Of a DNA stretch of 64,000 nt, positions 44,881-57,324 are shown piece after piece (the first letter of the stretch is position 1; every line of letters starts with the position of its first letter). Source of the DNA: Emydura subglobosa (lineage: Eukaryota > Chordata > Testudines > Chelidae); the NCBI GenBank assembly GCA_007922225.1, contig ML680053.1:1463434-1527433 (forward strand), read 5' to 3'. A program made the position numbers and the translations under genes. The notes under the pieces were generated by a model. That model did not search any database, was not told the origin of the DNA, and was given only the letters and a program-made list of their open reading frames with translations.

Positions 44881-45214
44881 GCTAACCCCCGGGCACCTCT
44901 AAAAAGTGATATTTCCCTCCCGCAAGCAGAGTCTGAGTGTAGAAAGAAGACCATTTAATAAAAGGAGGGAAGTAACTCAGCATTAATTTGGGACCAGCAC
45001 AACCAGGATACATAAACACAAAACCATGAGTAAAATCCCCACCCCAGAGTACATTGGGCAGTGTCCTTTGCCTCTCCTTTCTTTCTCCCCCACACCCCAC
45101 TTACAGTAATTGTCCTTGGTCAGTGATGACCCAGAGTTTAGGGCTGCATCTGAGCAAATTCAGCTACAACCATGGCTGGGGGTGGGGGCAGGGGTAGTAA
45201 GAAGGCATCCTGCA

Positions 45215-45345
45215 TGCCCCGCCAGCCATCACCACCGTGCTGCTCGCCATTCTGCCAGCCACTCGGCTGGCCGCTCCACCAGCCACTCCGCTAGCTGCCC
45301 CACCAGGTGCTCTGCCAGCCACTCTGCCAGCTACTTCAGTGCACA
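45215..45345 (+). repeat. 24-bp minisatellite
   Basis: Units like CAGCCACTCGGCTGGCCGCTCCAC and CAGCCACTCCGCTAGCTGCCCCAC follow each other, with two weaker units after. It gives a Ser/His-rich open frame by repetition only. Confidence 0.8.
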
Positions 45346-45521
45346 CCATCACCTTTCACTGCCACCTGCTCCTTCCCTATGACCTTTGCAGGTCAGTCTC
45401 TTGAGGATCTATCCTGCTCATGCAAATACAGTCTGCCCTGATGCCTGTTCCCTTTCCCAGCCACCTCAACATTCAGACCCTGCTTACTTCCATATAATGA
45501 TATCACATGCAATCTGACAAG

Positions 45522-47105
45522 ATCATAGAAGATTAGGGTTGGAAGGGACCTCAGGAGGTATTTAGTCCAACCCCCTGCTCAAAGCAGGACCAGCCCCGAC
45601 TAAATCATCCCAGCTGGGCCTTAAAAACCTCTAAGAATGGAGATTCCACCACCTCTCTAGGTAACCCATTCCAGTGCTTCACCACCCTTCTAGTGAAAAC
45701 TTTTTCCTAATATCCAACCTAGATCTCCCCCACTGCAACTGGAGACAGTTGCTCCTTGTTCTGTCATCTGCCACCACTGAGAACAGCCTAGCTCCATCCT
45801 CCCTGGAACCCCCTTCAGGTAGATAAAGGCTGCTATCAAATCCCCCCTCACTCTTCTCTTCTGCAGATTAAACATGCCTAGTTCCCTCAGCCTCTCCTCA
45901 TAAGTCGTGCTCCAGCCCCCTCATCATTTTTGTTGCCCTCCTCTGGACTCTCTCCAGTTTGTCCACATCCTTCCTGTGGTGGGCGGCCCAAAACTGGACA
46001 CAATATTCCAAATGTGGCCTCACCAGTGCTGAATAGAGGGGAATAATCACTTCTCTCAATCTGCTGGCAATGCTCCTACTAATGCAGCCCAATATGCTCT
46101 TAGCCTTCTTGGCAATAAGGGCACACTGTTGACTCATATCCAGCTTCTTGTCCACTGTAACCCCCAGGTTCTTTTCTGCAGAACTGCTGCCTAGCTCGTC
46201 GGTTCCCAGTCTGTAGCTGTGCATGGGATTCTTCTGTCTTAAGTGCAGACTCTGCACTTGTCCTTGTTGAATCTCATCAGATTTTTTTTGGCCCAATTCT
46301 CCAATTTCTCTAGGTCATTCTGTATCCTATCCCTGCCCTCCAGCGTATTTACCACTCCTCCTAGCTTAGTCTCATCTGCAAACCTGCTGCGGGTGCAATC
46401 CACCCCATTGTCCAGATCATTAATGAAGATGTGGAAGAAAACTGGACCCAGCAGTGACCCCTGGAGCACTCCGCTTGTTACCAGCTGCCAACTAGACATC
46501 AAGCCGTTGATCACTACCTGTTGAGCCCGATGCTCTAGCCAGTTCTCTATCCATTTTATAGTCCATTCATCCAACCCATACTTCTTTAACTTGCTGATAA
46601 GAATACTGTGGTAGACCGTATCAAAAGCTCTGCTAAAGTCAAGGTATATCACGTCCACTGCTTTCCCAACATCCACAGAGTCAGTCATCTTGTCATAGAA
46701 GGCAATCAGGTTGGTCAGGCATGACTTTCCCTTGGTGAATCCAGGCTGACTGTTCCTGATCACCTTCCTCTCTTCCAAGTGCCTCAAAATGGATTCCTTG
46801 AGGACCTGCTCCATGATTTTTCCGGGGACTGAGGTGAGGCTGACCGGTCTGTAGTTCCCAGTTCCTCCTTCTTCCCTTTTTTGAAGATGGGCACTAGATT
46901 TGCCTTTTTCCAGTCATCCGGGACCTCTCCCAATTACCACAAGTTTTCAAAGATAATGGCCAATGGCTCTGCAATCACATCAGCCAACCCCCTCAGCACT
47001 CTCAGATGCATTACATCCGGCCCCATGGACTTGTGCGTGTCCAGCTTTTCTAAATAGTCCTGAACCTCTTTCAGCACTGAGGGCAGCTCACCTCCGCCCC
47101 ATTCT
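45522..47105 (-). mobile_element. CR1 LINE, 5'-truncated, pol fragment and 3' end
   Basis: The 3' end is at 45522 (ATCATAGAAGATTAGGGTTG on the plus strand). The minus strand encodes, in three frames, CR1 reverse transcriptase pieces: KSMGPD near 47.0 kb, [15 protein letters not shown] and [20 protein letters not shown] at 46.24-46.81 kb, and the RPHLEYCVQFW and KLERVQRRATKM segments at 45.9-46.3 kb. The catalytic YADD is changed to FADE. Frameshifts near 46.27, 45.9 and 46.85 kb and the missing endonuclease make it inactive. Confidence 0.93.
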
Positions 47106-47109
47106 GTGG

Positions 47110-48530
47110 GAATTTTATTTCGGCAGATCAAGGCTTTTAAAATAATACCAAACAAGGCATACCTTGTACAGAACGTATCACGATTACATGGGGTGAATAT
47201 GAGATTTCTGGGGTGTAGTTCTCAGACACGAATGTCGTACAGGGATTTGAAAAAAGGCTTGTGCTGCACATTCTCATTCATTTTCACACTCCACATCACC
47301 TAAAAGCCACCTGTGCAATAAGTAGGACTTGCAATGGGATAGTACTATAGTGAGAGGCAATAAAGGCCTAGATTGCTCCTCTGTGTAATGAGCAATCCCA
47401 TATCACCACTCATGAAACAGGGTCAGGTTTCACCAGCAGACAGATGCCTTTGATCTTGTTTATCACCCACAGCTGTACATATCTTGATCAATCAGATGTT
47501 CCCTGCTGCTACCTGCTGGATAACTACCTCTGAGGCTTGATCATGTGATTCTTTCTCCTGTGAATGGGCCTTTTGATATCAAGAGGAGTGAGCCCAGGAG
47601 TAAGGAGTATCTACATGAGGAAGAATTGAAGCATCAGGAGCTTGGGTTTCATAGAAGGTGAACTGAAATGTTCATTTTTCCTCTAAAGGAGAAAAAAAAT
47701 GAATTTAATGGCTGCTTAAAAGGACGCACAGTAAAGTTTCTAGTTACTTTCAGAGCCCAGATGTCAAGCCCTAGTGCAATGAGTGTGATGTCTTGGATCC
47801 AGACACAGCAGGGGAAAGTTTTAGTACAAACAATTTTTTCTTTTAATCGGAATTGAATACTTATTACACAGACACAGGCACACACAAATAACATGAGTAA
47901 GGCTACAAAGTTAAGCACTCTAAAGTTAGGGAATACCAGAATTAAGCTTGCCTGTGCATCTTTAATTTTGCCCCCTTCTGCATATGCAGTATCATACTGT
48001 CTTTAATTACGTGATCACATACTTCTCAAAGAAAGAGATCACCAGAATTTTTTAACCTGGGCAAAACGACATATTTTTCTCTATCCTAGTTCTTGGAAAT
48101 AACTGACAAATTTGGGCTGAAATTCCCCCTCTCCCCCCCCTGAAATTCAGCCTGAGGCAGACACCTGGCATGTAAAATTTCAACGCAAACAGTTGAATTT
48201 TGGCAAAGTTATAAGCAACCAAAAACAGGGTTGTCTAATGGGCAGTAACAGACAACCTTAATAATTAGTGGTGCTACCAACCCCACCTGTAAATATTTAT
48301 GGAATTATACATGGAACCTGAGCATCACACCATTGTACTTGTATATAAGAACCAGAATGTGAAAGTGACTAGAAATGCACCCCTACCTCTCTTTAAACAA
48401 TTCTAAAATTAATTTCTTCCTTTCTTTAGGAAACATAATGCACATTTCAGTTCACTTTTATGAATCCCAAGAACCTGATGCTTCAGTCCAAATACGGAAA
48501 CATTTTAGCTGATTTTATAATAGATGAATA
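47110..48530. other. intergenic, AT-rich, nothing recognised
   Basis: No exon or clear repeat was recognised. Chance frames of at most about 90 codons occur. The stretch looks mostly single-copy. Confidence 0.5.
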
Positions 48531-48532
48531 CA

Positions 48533-48625
48533 GTTTTAGGGTCAGAGAAGACCATTCTGACAATCTAGTCTGATCTTCTGCTGTAGAATTTCACTCAGTG
48601 ATTCCTACAATGAGCCTATAATTTG
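48533..48625 (-). mobile_element. old CR1 LINE 3' fragment
   Basis: It contains AGGGTCAGAGAAGACCATTC, CAATCTAGTCTGATCTTCTG and ACTCAGTGATTCCTACAATG, the reversed CR1 end. Confidence 0.65.
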
Positions 48626-48947
48626 AAATTAAGCTGGAGAATCTCTTTTAGAAAGACATTCAGGTTGCATATAGCCTTCCATCTTCTTCCTTCTTTTGCT
48701 TTGTCTCCTAGTCTTCTCCCTGGTCTCCTAAATGTGGGATGATTTCGATAACACTCTTTGTTGTATGTCTTGTGAGTAAGGCAGACATGCCAAATTCATG
48801 CCAGTTACACCTCTACATTGCCCAACACCATCTTGTGTTCTCTTTCTGTGCTTGTGCGTGCCTGTGTGTCTCTTGTTAATGGCCCTGAGATATTCATTTC
48901 CTGTGAAACTTCATCGATTCCAGTGGAACTTAAATAAACACTTAAGG

Positions 48948-49102
48948 CTCCAGTTCAGGAAGGTACTTAAGTATGTGCCTAGCTTTAAGCATGTGAGTAG
49001 TCTCATTGACTGCAGTGGCACTATTCATGGGCTTAAAGTTAGGCATGTGCTCAACTACTTTGCTGGCCCCAAGTGCTTTCCTGAATCAGGCTCTGATCCT
49101 GC
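48948..49102. mobile_element. palindromic MITE-like element
   Basis: The left arm CAGTTCAGGAAGGTACTTAA followed by GTGCCTAGCTTTAAGC mirrors the right arm GCTTAAAGTTAGGCATGTGC ... AAGTGCTTTCCTGAATC. The spacer is CTCATTGACTGCAGTGGC. Confidence 0.7.
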
Positions 49103-49401
49103 TCCGTCCGGGGGCAGTGGCAAAACTCTCATTGGTTTGAATGAGGTGGGATCGAGCCCTTGGTGCTTTGCTGACTCATGGCTGATAACCTGGCCCCATT
49201 CAAAGTTTACTGATTCAACACCCAGCTCCTGAACTTTTGGATCGTCCCTGGTGGTTTGGAAAAGCTTCTGCTGTGACAAGCTGTCATAGCTCTGCATTAT
49301 GGGAGCCCTTCTTGCTACCAGAAATGGCAGGGGTTGCAGGTCCTCTCCAACCTGTGCGGCATTCATGGCTGTGCCTCCCATTATGTCCATAAATAAACTA
49401 C

Positions 49402-50344
49402 AGGCCTTACATTCCATACTCAGGGGCCTGGGCCCAAGGAAGGGCCGTGATACCCCTGCTGGGCGGATCGGGAACTGCAGGCCTCAGACTCCAGGAGCAG
49501 AGGGGCGGGGCCAAGACAGGGAGGGGAAGTACAAAAGGCCGGCCTAGCAGCTCAGTCAGGGGGAAGCTGCTGCAGGAGAAGGATGTGCCTTCCCCTGGGC
49601 TGCGGTCTGAGCCTGACCCAGGCCCCGCGAGCCCTCCACTGACCGGAGCCTCAAGGGCCTGCTGCGGCTACTGGGCCCTAGTGACAGGGAAAAGCTACTG
49701 GAGGCTGCTGACTGGGAAGGACCCCCTGAGGCCTGCCACGACCTAGAGGAGCTGCCCATCACCAGGGACCCGCTGGAGCTGCCTGAGCCCTGTGTGCCGG
49801 AGGCCCCACCAGAGCCCTGTGACCTGGACGAGCTGCCTTCCACTGACGGTCCCGAGGAGTTCCCGGACCTGCCACCGGCCGATGATGAGGGACTGGTGGG
49901 CTCCCGCTGGCCATCTACTCTGGAGAATTTGAGGAAGACCCCTGGCTCCAGGTACCTGGGTTCAGGGTGGGAGGAAGTAGCCAAGGGGCAGCCAACTACA
50001 ATCTGGCTGAGCTTGCACACGCACCACTGTCAGTGCGTTGCGGCTGAAGCCCCGCTGACCCAGTGACACAACCCCTCGCCACTGGTAGGGCCCTGGGCTG
50101 GGACGCAGTGTAGTTGCTTGGGCCTGCGTTCCCCTACCCCCTTCCCTAGCCACCCTGGGAGTGCAGCTGCAGAGGATACCAAGTGTTGTGGCTACCGATT
50201 CGTTGCCAACCCCGTCCCACCTGGAGGGCTGGGGGCTACCAACTCGTTGGCAACCCGCTAACTTTCCCCTTTGTACCAAGGTGCTGTGGCCTTCCTTGGA
50301 GCCTGGGCCCGAGGAAGGGCTGCGACGCCCCTGCTGGGTGGATT
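49402..50344 (+). mobile_element. unclassified 1-kb repeat with terminal direct repeats, copy 2
   Basis: The left terminal copy is eroded (best from 49422, AGGGGCCTGGGCCCAAGGAA) and the right copy (50277-50344) is clear. The interior aligns with copy 1 throughout: TACAAAA TATA-like box at 49530-49536, AAGGCCGGCCT, CAGCTCAGTCAGGGGGAAGC, then the acidic frame. The frame in this copy is open over GPSD, DLEELP and PEEFPDLPPADDEG, with a 1-base deletion near 49900 relative to copy 1, after which LAIYSGEF...EDPWL reads in the next frame. Confidence 0.65.
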
Positions 50345-50349
50345 CTCCA

Positions 50350-51670
50350 GCCTACACTGGCGATGGGGTGGTTTGATTTTTCTACCTGAGAAATTTAAAA
50401 TAATAGCATGTTCTTGCCCCTGAAAAGTCCTCTTGAGACTTGCAGGCAGATGGGCCCTATAATGCCAGCTTCCCTCTCAAACTCTCCCCAAGTCTCCACT
50501 GCCTTGGGGCCATCATTTACACCTGTGCCAAGTGGGCACGAGATGCCACCAACTCAGAATTCTCTCCTCCCTTGCGCTGGGGTTGCATTATATACACTGT
50601 TTGCACAGCTGTATGTGACTGTACAAAGTTCAAGGCCTGTCTCTGCTCACTCTCTCTTTCACCAGTGGAATTCCTTTTACTTCAATACTGTTCCTCCTGA
50701 TTTACACCAGTATAAGTGTGACGAGAACTAGGGCTATGGAGTTTAAATCAAATGCCTGGAAAACAAAGTAATATTTTCCTGTAAGTAAAATCTTAGGGCA
50801 CAATTGTTGTTTCATGTACCTCATGCTGGGTAATAACATGAGGGGACTCTAGGCTTGTAAAATTAAATGGCTCTTAATAAAGAGAACTATTTATAGAGAT
50901 GCTGCAGGGAGCATTCCAGCCATGTGCACACAGACTGACTGCCAGGTGCCTCCTCCAAGCTCCTCCCCCATGCAACATGAGCTCCTCTCTCCAAGTTCCA
51001 GGCAGGTTGCTACCATTGTGATCTGTGTTATGTACCCAGGGGAGGAAGGGAATGTAAGGCACTCCCTTATGTCACTGTGCAGGCTAATTATATCATGGGG
51101 AGAGGTTGGGGGAGGGGCAGAGCCTTCACACCACACACACACCCAAAAAACCCTCCAGCCAACACACCTTAGCCAGTGCACAGAAGACATCTGCACCAGG
51201 TAAAGGGCTGGCACTGTAAGATAGAGTTTACAGACCCCTCACTAAGACTAAAGGGCTGATGGAGCAGTACTGGGCCAAGAAAATCCCACCCATCTGCAGC
51301 TGCAGAGCATGCTCTGAATGGAGGACCTGTTTAAAATGGGATATGGCTGACAAGTTGGGGGAAGAGTGGAGGAGAGTCTCTCTGCAGGAAGGAAGCCAAT
51401 GAGTACCTTCTAGGGCAGAGGAAGCTGCAGGGGAAGGTCCTAGAGTGAGGGTAAGGCCCAGGTGGGCAGCCAAGGGCCTGATTACGCTTTTTCTGTCCCA
51501 TTCTCTCCAACAAGAGAGAAATCATGGGTTACTGTGAAGGGAGTTGGGTAGCCCTAGTAGACTGTCTGAATTGCGGAGACTGCTTGAACAACTCTCTGCG
51601 AGGAGGGAAGCGGAGAGCTGTGACTGCACCCCAAACTGAAGAGAACACTGAAAATCCACACACCCTGGCC
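50350..51670. other. intergenic, few features
   Basis: A degenerate palindromic remnant at 50.56-50.72 kb ends TCCTGATTTACACCAGTATA. A short CA-rich stretch lies near 51.13 kb. Otherwise nothing was recognised. Confidence 0.4.
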
Positions 51671-51671
51671 G

Positions 51672-51840
51672 ACGTAGTTATACTAACCCAGTGCCCGGTG
51701 TAGACAGTGCTATGTTGACGGGAGGGCTTCTCCCATTGACATAGCTACCACTTCTCAGGAAGGAGGATTAACTACGCTGACAGGAGAAGCTCTCCCATCA
51801 GCATAGTAGTGTCTTCACGGAAGTGTAGACCTGCCCGTAG
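51672..51840. mobile_element. MITE-like element, GTGTAGAC family
   Basis: It contains ACGTAGTTATACTAACCCAG, CGGTGTAGACAGTGCTATG, CTTCTCCCATTGACATAGC and GGAAGTGTAGACCTGCCC, with GAGAAGCTCTCCCATCAGCA mirroring the CTTCTCCCATTG part. Confidence 0.65.
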
Positions 51841-51844
51841 CCAG

Positions 51845-54800
51845 AGAGGCACTGTGATAATCTTGTAGACTGGGCAGTCGATGAGGCAGTAGATGCTGTG
51901 TGGTCTAATAGAATGTGCTGCTAGTTGGGTTGACACACCAGGGGACCTTCAGAATTAAAAGTATGAGTTGCTATAGCTTGAGCTAGATAACCAAGACTCT
52001 GGCTGATGGGTGTAACAGACTCACACCTTCTGCAGAGTGGCACAGAGGGGACCTATAACATACTTTCAGCAGCAGGTTGCAACTGCTTCTCACGGTGAGT
52101 GGTTGTGAAACCCTGGGTGAGTAGTTGAGGGCTCAAACCAATGCCCAGTAAAGTCAATGGGAGGGCATTGGATCAGGGTCTTAATCTCTCTGAGCCTCAG
52201 TTTTACCATCTGTAAAATGGGGGGTCCTGATGTTTTGGATATAAATTAAATAAACATTTTCAGGATTTAAGATACACACACTGAGTCATGCACATAGATA
52301 CACTGTAGTTGTGTACCTATGATGCATATATATGTTATACATACATGCACAGCCAGAGCATAGTGTGCCGGAAGCTGTTAATGGCTGCTGCCAAGCTGGT
52401 CTTTGAGCTCTAGACAATCACAGACCTCATTAAAGCTGATGAGTTTGCTAATCACCTTTTATTTAGGCTAAATGAAAGGAGCAGTTAAATGCTGCTTTAC
52501 GTCATGATAAGTGAAACAATAGAAGCCGCTGTCCAGGGCATTGGTCTGCTTAGCAAGGCTTGAAGAACAACTAGTCCAGGGAGACTAGGGGTTTTCTGGG
52601 GACTGATCGCAAATGTGGAGGGCTAGGCCGGGGGGTTGATTGGTTGGAGCAGTGAGTGTCTGTGTGAGTGAAAGGTGGAAAGTGAGAAAGGTGGTCGTAA
52701 GCGTGGTCCTGAGGATGCAGAGTCAGAGCAACTTGTGGCATAGAACTGGCCAAAAAGGCAGGCTTGGAAATTGGGAGCCAGGAAACTACTGCTGTTGTTT
52801 GTTCCTGCTGTGTTCAGGGAAGCAGGACTTTCTACATTCTTTGTAAAGAAATGGTGGTGCACTGAAGACTGCACCTCTCTGATATCATTAATTTCTTCTC
52901 CTAGCAGAAACAACCCAGCAAGGCATCAACTATTGGCTAACTACTTGAGTCCAAAAGGGGCAATATATATATTATGGACACACACATCCACTCCCACAGT
53001 ATTTAACACACTCGTGTGTGGGTAAATGCATATACGCTCACACACGGGCAACTAGACAAATCCTTCAAAGGAATCAAATGCAAGCTTTTCTGAGTGGTCT
53101 TTTCACTGCACCAGAGGCGAGAACACTTTTCTTTCTCATTGCACTGTTCTGATGTGGGAAACAATCTATAGAAGGAAATCCCCAGTGTCTGGCTGGTGTT
53201 ACAAGGTTTAAAATATAAGTCTGGTTCCTTATAGTCAAAGGCTGGGCTGATAATAATAATAAAGATGTTTAATAAGCATTGGGCAGCTCGAAATACAAAA
53301 GTCCTATATTCTAGGCAGGCTTTTTCAATATAAAGCTATTCTCCCCCTCCCTTTGCGCCAGCGCTGGCTTTACTGAGTTGAACATCAGAAGGAATTACAT
53401 TAATCCAGCCACTTGCAGGTTGATTATAAAGGGGCTAAATTGTGATTCTGCATCAGGACTCTCCTCAGCGATCCCCCTCCTTTCCCCCCACACACAGTGA
53501 TAATCAGACATCAAAACAATTCAGTCATGCTAAGCCTTTTTGAAAGATGCATGTTTGGAAATCAGGCTTCAAGGTTGGGCCAGCTGCTTTGTTCTACAAT
53601 GAATTAATAAAAAGACTCCCTTTGGAAGGGTAATCATTTGGCTGAAATTTTGATTTGCTCCAGGCTAGCTGCTGGAACTAGTTTGAACCTCAGTAGGTAG
53701 ATGTGTTCCACCGTTTGGTAGAATGGTTCCCAAAGCTTTTTCTCCCTCATATTGTGAGCTCTGCCACAGGACTGGAATAATTTGTCTCCTTGACAGCAAA
53801 AGGACATGCCGCTGACTGAAATAAATAGATGTTATATTTAAAATGGCAGTAGATTTTCATGGTGCTGAAAATCTGTAGCGGCGCACTAATGGGTTCTGGT
53901 TGGCTGCTGCCCCCGGTTGGCAGGGAGATAAGACATCAAGTTTATTCCAAGTGTGTGCGTGTGGGAGGGGGAGGAACAGAAATATAACCCAGAGGGAACA
54001 AAAATCAATGTACTTTGTGTGTTTGGTATAGGCTGGAGCAAATGTAGGTCACAGTGTATTTAAAACTGCGAGTGATCACACATCATGAAACATCATTACA
54101 TACTGCTGTATTGTCCTGTTTTCATGCTATCGGAAAAAAAATCGACGAGGTTGGCCCAATATTTTAAGGGCAGTGATTAATTTTTTTAACTGCAGGTACA
54201 AATGGTAGCTTGTAGGTGCCTGGCTGCCCGATTCTAACGTCTGCGTCCGCAGTTCAGTGCAGGTGCACAATTGTGCCCCCCAAGTGGAGGGATGAGTTCT
54301 TTTAAAACAAACTTGCCCTTAATACAGTGAAACCAAAAATCACCCAGGCCTCCGTGGCTAATTATCACCAGAGGCAGGGCCAGAATGGCAGGAGGGCTGC
54401 AGATGGAGCAACACTTTGGTGTTCACCGCTGTGGTGTCGTCAGAACTCGCCCTCTGGTTTACGGTGCTCTTGGAAATGTGCTGTAGGGCGGGGCAGGAGG
54501 TGACTGTAGCGAGGAAGGTCTCAGGAGGAGTCTGGGGCTAAAGGCCAGGGGCTCATTGTGCTCTGACAGGTGGGTAAATAGAGGGGCAAGGGTTCAGGGA
54601 CTTCATTCGTGAATGACTGTAAGGCCCTTTGAGATGCTCAGAGAGAAGGTGGCGTGGGAGTGCAGAGTATCCATGTGCATTACCACCGTGCACAGCAAGC
54701 TGTGGGGCGAACTGCACTGAAAATGCTGAAGGGTTCCGCGCTGGAAATAAATCAGCATGATGGATGAAGAGGCTTGCTGCCCTTCAGATTCCCCAAAGAA

Positions 54801-55330
54801 GCGAAGTCCACCTATTGTCCTCTCAACAAAAAGAACCTTTAACATGGGCTCCAGCAGCTCCCAGCTCCAGCCACCTGTGAGGTGTATTTTCCAGCCATCT
54901 AACAATGCCTCAGGCGTTTGTGATTGGCGAAAGTTAGCAAGGGCAGGATAAAGGCGAGGGGAGCTAATGCAGGATGCGGCCTGAAATCAGCACAGAACCT
55001 GCATGCAAGAGGACCAAAAGGATTAGAAATGAGAACTTTCCCTCCAGCTGATTACTAATGAGACCCCAGATTGTTAAGAGAGGGAATTTGAAACACCCAG
55101 TTTACTCTTCACCATCTGTGCTTCTTGGTGGGGATGTAAGTGCATTATGTGCCCAACTCTCATTGGAAGTCAATGGGATTTGGGTGCATAACTCCCTAAA
55201 ATCTTAGCCTTTGCCCATGGCTGAGCTTCCACAATGGAAAGTAGGCTGGTGACTTCCACTTGCTGGTTCTCAGGTGCTGGCTCATTCTATTGTTTTCTAC
55301 TCAGGTCTTTACCCTGCACTCATCCTTGTC
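51845..55330. other. intergenic, AT-rich, mostly single-copy-looking
   Basis: Only a short MIR-like piece (52.19-52.26 kb) was recognised. The part from 52.9 to 54.6 kb has few repeats and long AT-rich non-coding runs, so conserved non-coding elements could be present, but none can be shown from one sequence. Confidence 0.35.
52185..52262 (+). repeat. MIR-like SINE core
   Basis: It contains CTCTGAGCCTCAGTTTTACC, then ATCTGTAAAATGGGGGGT. Confidence 0.7.
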
Positions 55331-55344
55331 GTACCTGAACAACA

Positions 55345-55520
55345 TTGAGGAGACATGGCTTCTGTGCCCAGCTCTGCCAGTGAGCTGCTGTGTGACCTTC
55401 GACCAGTGACTTCCCCTCTCTGGACCTGTGTTTAGTTTGTAAGCTCTTTGAGGCTGGAACGGTGCACCGTGGGGCCCTAATCTCAGCTGGAGCCTTTGAC
55501 GCAACTGTAATATAAACAAT
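55345..55520 (+). repeat. MIR-like SINE
   Basis: It contains TGTGCCCAGCTCTGCCAGTG, GTGTGACCTTCGACCAGTGA, TTTGTAAGCTCTTTGAGGC and GGGGCCCTAATCTCAGCTGG. Confidence 0.75.
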
Positions 55521-56328
55521 AGTAATTATGCTTCCACCCCACCACAGCATTCTCCCATCCCAGGTCCCTTCCCCAATGTAGCAATAGAAGGGTTAGGCTC
55601 CAGGGGGCTTCCCACTGAATTTTTACCCAGGGCTCTGGAACAATGAAAGAAGAGACAGCTCCAGAGACTCCGTCCCAGGTTTGACTCTGACTGGTGCAGG
55701 CTGGGATAGACTTTGGGAGTTTAGCCAATGCTGTGGGAACACTCAAGCGATACAAACAATAAAGCTGGCGGGTTTTGGTTCGTTGGTTCCCGGGGCCATA
55801 ACAAAGTTTGTCCTGTGTTATCACTAGGTAGGACAATTCTTTCAGATCCATTAGAGAGAGGTAAATCAGTGCACGGGAAGATATTTTTCTTGATGCTTCC
55901 AATCTTGTTATGGGCCTGACACACAGGGCTTCTGCACCTCTGCCAAAAGATGCTTATCGCCCTGTCCCAATCCTGCCCCAGCAGGTCCAGAGCATATGCG
56001 TTATACAGCCCAGGTGTGAATCCAGTGCTTTTCCCTGCCCTCACGACATTTGCTCCATAGTCAGAGATGAGAGAAGCAGGAGGCTGGGTCCTTGGGCTGG
56101 AGTCACATACTGATTAGTTCCTGAAGCTCTGACAGCTCGCCGGCTGCTGCGTGATCTTTGTGGAATCGAGAGAGATACAAAGCATTGCTTATCACTGAAA
56201 GATTCTGCCAGTGGCAGAGACAGATGCTTTTTGGAATTACACCAAGTCTGACCTGTAAAGCTTGTGGAGTCAAGTGTATGTCTGCACGTGTCTTACACCG
56301 ACTCACACTTTCAATGCTTATTATATTG

Positions 56329-57168
56329 CTCATGAGGGAATTCTGTGCCAAAATATTAGAAATTCTGCACACAATATTTTAAAATTCTACAAAATTCTGC
56401 ATATTTTATTTGTCAAAATAACACAATATAATCACACTAGTTTCAGTTATTTTGGTAATTTACTTTAAAATACCTGTTAGCAAGTATGTCTGTGACAATA
56501 CAGACAACAAAAAAGATTCCCCCAGGAGTAGAGAGGTAAAGAAATCTCTATGACAACCCAGTTCCTGTTTCTCTGATATGCTTTTGTTGGGTGCCTCGGT
56601 CTGGGTGTGTCACATGTGCCAAGTGGGCACATCTTGGGGGGAAAACTCTGTCCCTATGGCCTTTTAGTTGATTCTAGAGGGGTGTGTGTACTGGGAGGGG
56701 GTATTTCAAGGGTGCTGGAGTGGTGTTTGTGTACTGGGAGAGGATATTTTGGGGGTGTTGGACCCAGACACCCACACCCCGTCCCCCAGAGCCCAGCTGT
56801 GGGGCGCCTTCCGGCCCAGACACCTGCACCCTCTTCCCCACAGAGCCCAGGGATCCAGAGGGAGAAACAGCCTGATGCTGGTGAGACTGGGCTTGTATGG
56901 AGTTTCCTGTATGCCACCTTCTTCCTTACGGATGTGCTGGGTACTGCAGTTGTCAGGAACCTTCCAGATCCCTCCTCCCCTCCCTTCTCCCAGCAGTGTC
57001 CTCTATTTGCAAGATGGGGAGCTGGGCTCTGCTGGGTCCAGTGGCTCTTAATGGCAGCCAGCAGCTCTGCAGCACCAAATCTGCAGGGGGGAAAAAGTGA
57101 AATTCTGCACAGAACATTAATTCTGTGCAAATTCTGCATTGTGCAGTGGCACAGAATTCTCCCAGGAG
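56329..57168. mobile_element. DNA-transposon-like repeat with GGGAATTCTGTGCC inverted ends
   Basis: The left end GGGAATTCTGTGCCA (56336-56350) is the near-inverse of the right end TGGCACAGAATTCTCCC (57147-57163). Inside, subterminal AATTCTGCAC-type boxes repeat near both ends (56368, 56389, 57101, 57130). The middle (56.6-57.0 kb) is GC-rich with two GTGTACTGGGAG boxes. No transposase is encoded; the 195-codon frame here is matched by an equally long frame on the other strand and shows no domain. Confidence 0.75.
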
Positions 57169-57324
57169 TATTATGTTCAGCTGAACAATGTTGAATGCAT
57201 TGTGCGAGTTGCAAAATATTGCCCCAACTTCCAAGCATTCAAAAAGGGTGCGTTCTGCAGGGCTAGATTATTTATTTCATTGTTGGGAGAGAAATCAATG
57301 CATTCAGAGTCACGATCTTCATAC

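Noticed and set aside
56607..57238. Two opposing frames of about 195 codons
   Set aside because: They overlap almost completely on opposite strands inside a repeat and show no recognisable domain.
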